A stretch of 16,909 bases of DNA. Source: JAZDJP01 sp043803805. GTDB taxonomy: Bacteria; Planctomycetota; JAZDJP01. Below the pieces are notes generated by a model. That model did no database searches. It had not been told where the DNA came from and saw nothing but the letters and a program-made list of their open reading frames with translations. The translations under genes were made by a program, and so were the position numbers. Shown here piece by piece: positions 15,201-16,909 of this stretch. The first letter of the stretch is position 1, and each line of letters opens with the position of its first letter. Where the stretch lies: positions 1 to 16,909 of the forward strand of contig JAZDJP010000120.1 in NCBI GenBank assembly GCA_043803805.1. Reading direction: 5' to 3'.

Positions 15201-16712
15201 CGGGACAGCGGCTCATCGCCGGCCAGGGGCTTCTTCCCGGGCGGGCCGTCCTGTATCTCCCTCCACCCGGGAACCGGTTCGAGCAGGCCTTGAAGTTTGT
15301 GGGGGGGCGTTTCGCCCGGCGGGATTTCGACGGGGCGGCCAAGGTGCTGGCGGAGGTCGCGGGCGGGAGCCCGCCCCCGGCCGTCGCCGGCGCCGCGGCC
15401 TTCTGGCGGGGCATCATCCCCGACCTGGGGGGACGCCCGGCGGAGGCCCTGCTCCTGTACGACCAGTGTCTGGCCCAGGCGGCGAGTCCCGATGCCGAAG
15501 CGCTCGGGTCCCTCAGCCGCGCCGCGGCCATCCTGGCCGGGGAAGGGCGCGCGGCCGAGGCGCTCGACCGCATCCGTTTTTGCGGAGAGCCCCGGCGCGC
15601 CCGGTTCGACCGCCCCGAGGAGGGATCGGTCGTGAAGGAAATGGAAGAGCTCTTGCGCACGCCGGAACCCGCCGAGGCGCGGTGGCTCCTGTCCCGTCTG
15701 TACGCGCGCGACCTGCCCGACGCCAATCCGGCGAAGCCGTTCTTCCTGATCCAGGCGGGCCACGAGGGGATGGCGCGCGGGGACTTCACCGAGGCGGCGT
15801 CGCTTTTCGCGGCCGTGCCGGTCCTGGACGGCGTGGACGGGCGGCTCGCGGCCGAATCGGACCTCCGCGCCATCATCGCGGACATCATGGCGCGCGATCG
15901 GCCGGGACGCGAGGCGCGGCGCGAGACGGAACGGCGTCTCGCGGCGGTCGCGTCGGCCGAACGGGTGACGACGGGCGCCCCGCCGGCGGCGAGGTACATC
16001 CTCGGGGAGGGGACGAAGCCTCCCGCCGAGGTCGGGAGCGCGTTCGGAGCGATTCTTTCCTCCCTGCGGGCGGAACGGACGGGAAACTTCCACGAGGCGC
16101 GGGCCTGCCTCCAGACGCTCATCGCCGGCGCCGCCGCGCCCAAGTGGGCGGCCTCGGTGGCCCGGACGTCTCTGCGGCGGCTGGCCGACGTGCCGACGCT
16201 CCGATCGTGGTACGCCGTCGGCCCCTTCGCCGCCGGGGCGGGGAAGGAAATCGACGCGGATTTGTCCGCCGAGAAGGACCTGGAGTTGCGGAAGTCCTAC
16301 GGCGGAGCGGAGCGGCCGGTGCGCTGGCAGCTGCATAACGCGGCGGAACCGTTCGTGGACGCGGCCGCCGTCTTCGGCGAGGGGAATGCCCCCGCGGTCG
16401 CCTGCGCCGTCGCTGCCGTGTACGCCCCGGAGGCTCTCGAGGCGGATCTCTGGGCGGGATGTTCCGCCCCGTGGGTGGTGTCGGTAAACGGGGAGAAGGT
16501 GATCACGAAACACGAGCGCGGGGGGGGGATTCGACGCGGACGCCAAATCCGTCCGGGTGAATCTCCGGCGTGGGACCAACGTGATTTTCATCAGGATCGC
16601 GCGGGTTCCCGCCCCCTGGCGTTTCGCGGTGCGTCTGGCGGATCCGATGGGGATGGATCGGATCTCGGAGATCAACCCGAAGGAGGCGTTCTCGAAGGTC
16701 AACACCCAATGA
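12299..16712 (+). CDS. Giant transmembrane Ser/Thr protein kinase with TPR and beta-sandwich modules (frameshifted near the 3' end)
   Basis: This PknB-like kinase is about 1470 residues long. The kinase domain is at 16-285: Gly loop GEISRGGMG (22-30), Lys47, HRD (138-140) with K142 and N145, DFG (158-160), APE (185-187). All catalytic residues are present. A membrane helix at 306-325 and a short charged coiled coil (330-357) follow. Outside the membrane lie a concanavalin/DUF1080-like sandwich (360-540), TPR-like repeats (545-815), a second beta domain (820-990), more repeats (990-1290) and a C-terminal WYAVGPF module (from 1302). A run of nine G at 16520-16528 breaks the frame: as written, translation drifts to a stop at 16721-16723. 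Removing one G restores VRVNLRRGTNVIFIRI and a stop at 16710-16712, which I take as the true end. Substrates are unknown. The prepilin peptidase gene begins 29 bp later. Confidence 0.85.
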
Positions 16713-16741
16713 GCGGGAGATGAATATGAAGGACGGACGAT

Positions 16742-16909
16742 ATGCCGCCGGTTGACCCGGTGGCGGAACAGTTGATGCGGTTTCTCCCATTCGTCGCGTT
16801 TCTTTACGGGACGATGGCCGGGAGTTTCGCGAATGTCTGCATCTGGCGGATGCCCCGGGAGGAGTCCGTCGTCACGCCGCGTTCCCGTTGCCCGGGGTGC
16901 GGCGCGCCC
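16742..16909 (+). CDS. Type IV prepilin peptidase, N-terminal part (runs off the window)
   Basis: Fifty-six codons of a membrane aspartic protease (PilD/GspO family) that cleaves and N-methylates type IV pilins and pseudopilins. The first membrane helix (FLPFVAFLYGTMAGSF) leads into the family hallmark GSFANVCIWRMPREESVV, then TPRSRCPGCGAP, the first of the two CXXC pairs of the cytoplasmic zinc loop. The catalytic aspartates and the remaining helices lie beyond the window. The ATG at 16742 has AAGGA eight bases upstream. ATGs at 16720 and 16726 open only very short frames. It follows the kinase gene closely on the same strand, so it may be cotranscribed with it. Confidence 0.88.
   Translation, partial: MPPVDPVAEQLMRFLPFVAFLYGTMAGSFANVCIWRMPREESVVTPRSRCPGCGAP

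Noticed and set aside
14498..16705. 735-codon minus-strand frame opposite the TPR region
   Set aside because: Composition is Arg/Pro/Gly-rich with no motif, and the plus strand reads as conserved TPR and beta modules.
1..16909. CRISPR array, insertion sequence, toxin-antitoxin pair or retron-like system
   Set aside because: No regularly spaced repeats, transposase or reverse transcriptase motifs, or paired small genes of a known type could be found on either strand.

Overview
The window looks like a chromosomal segment of a GC-rich, probably uncultivated bacterium. I place it loosely near Planctomycetota and neighbouring candidate phyla. The grounds are a very large membrane Ser/Thr kinase with beta-sandwich and TPR modules outside the membrane, a CBM9-like secreted protein, a DUF6485 protein and an ordinary bacterial housekeeping set. 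This is a style argument from gene content, not a phylogenetic result. Sigma70-like promoters (TTGTCA-17-TATTAT, TTGCTT-16-TATATT, extended -10 TATAAT) and good Shine-Dalgarno sites are visible.

Layout. (1) 1-1411 is visibly AT-richer and sparsely coding. It holds the end of a DUF3592 membrane protein, a possible DUF2934 remnant, one unidentified minus-strand gene, and a non-coding stretch with short repeats that abuts the 3' end of a tRNA-Gly(GCC) gene. This is the arrangement expected of an accessory segment beside a tRNA integration site. (2) 1534-5564 is a minus-strand operon: a FapA/DUF342 protein, a PAS-containing membrane histidine-kinase-like protein that overlaps it by 4 bp and lacks a recognisable phosphoacceptor histidine, and a HI0933/YhiN-family flavoprotein. 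An extended -10 promoter precedes FapA. (3) 5686-9497 is a minus-strand housekeeping cluster in the order rpsT, prs, serS, STAS-domain protein, SAM methyltransferase, with small gaps or overlaps and a promoter in front of rpsT. (4) A small cysteine-rich DUF6485 gene is divergent from rpsT and has its own promoter. (5) 9949-12174 encodes a predicted secreted protein with a degenerate calcineurin-like phosphoesterase domain and a C-terminal CBM9-like domain. A 15-bp exact direct repeat lies on each side of it. (6) 12299-16712 encodes a giant transmembrane PknB-like kinase whose C-terminal module is thrown out of frame at a run of nine G. (7) The 3' edge carries the start of a type IV prepilin peptidase.

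How the genes may work together. The serS/prs/rpsT block is core translation and nucleotide metabolism. Three signalling layers sit around it: a His-less sensor ATPase with FapA, a STAS protein, and a Ser/Thr kinase. Their proximity suggests surface or motility regulation but does not prove it. No CRISPR array, insertion sequence, recombinase gene or recognisable defence system was seen.
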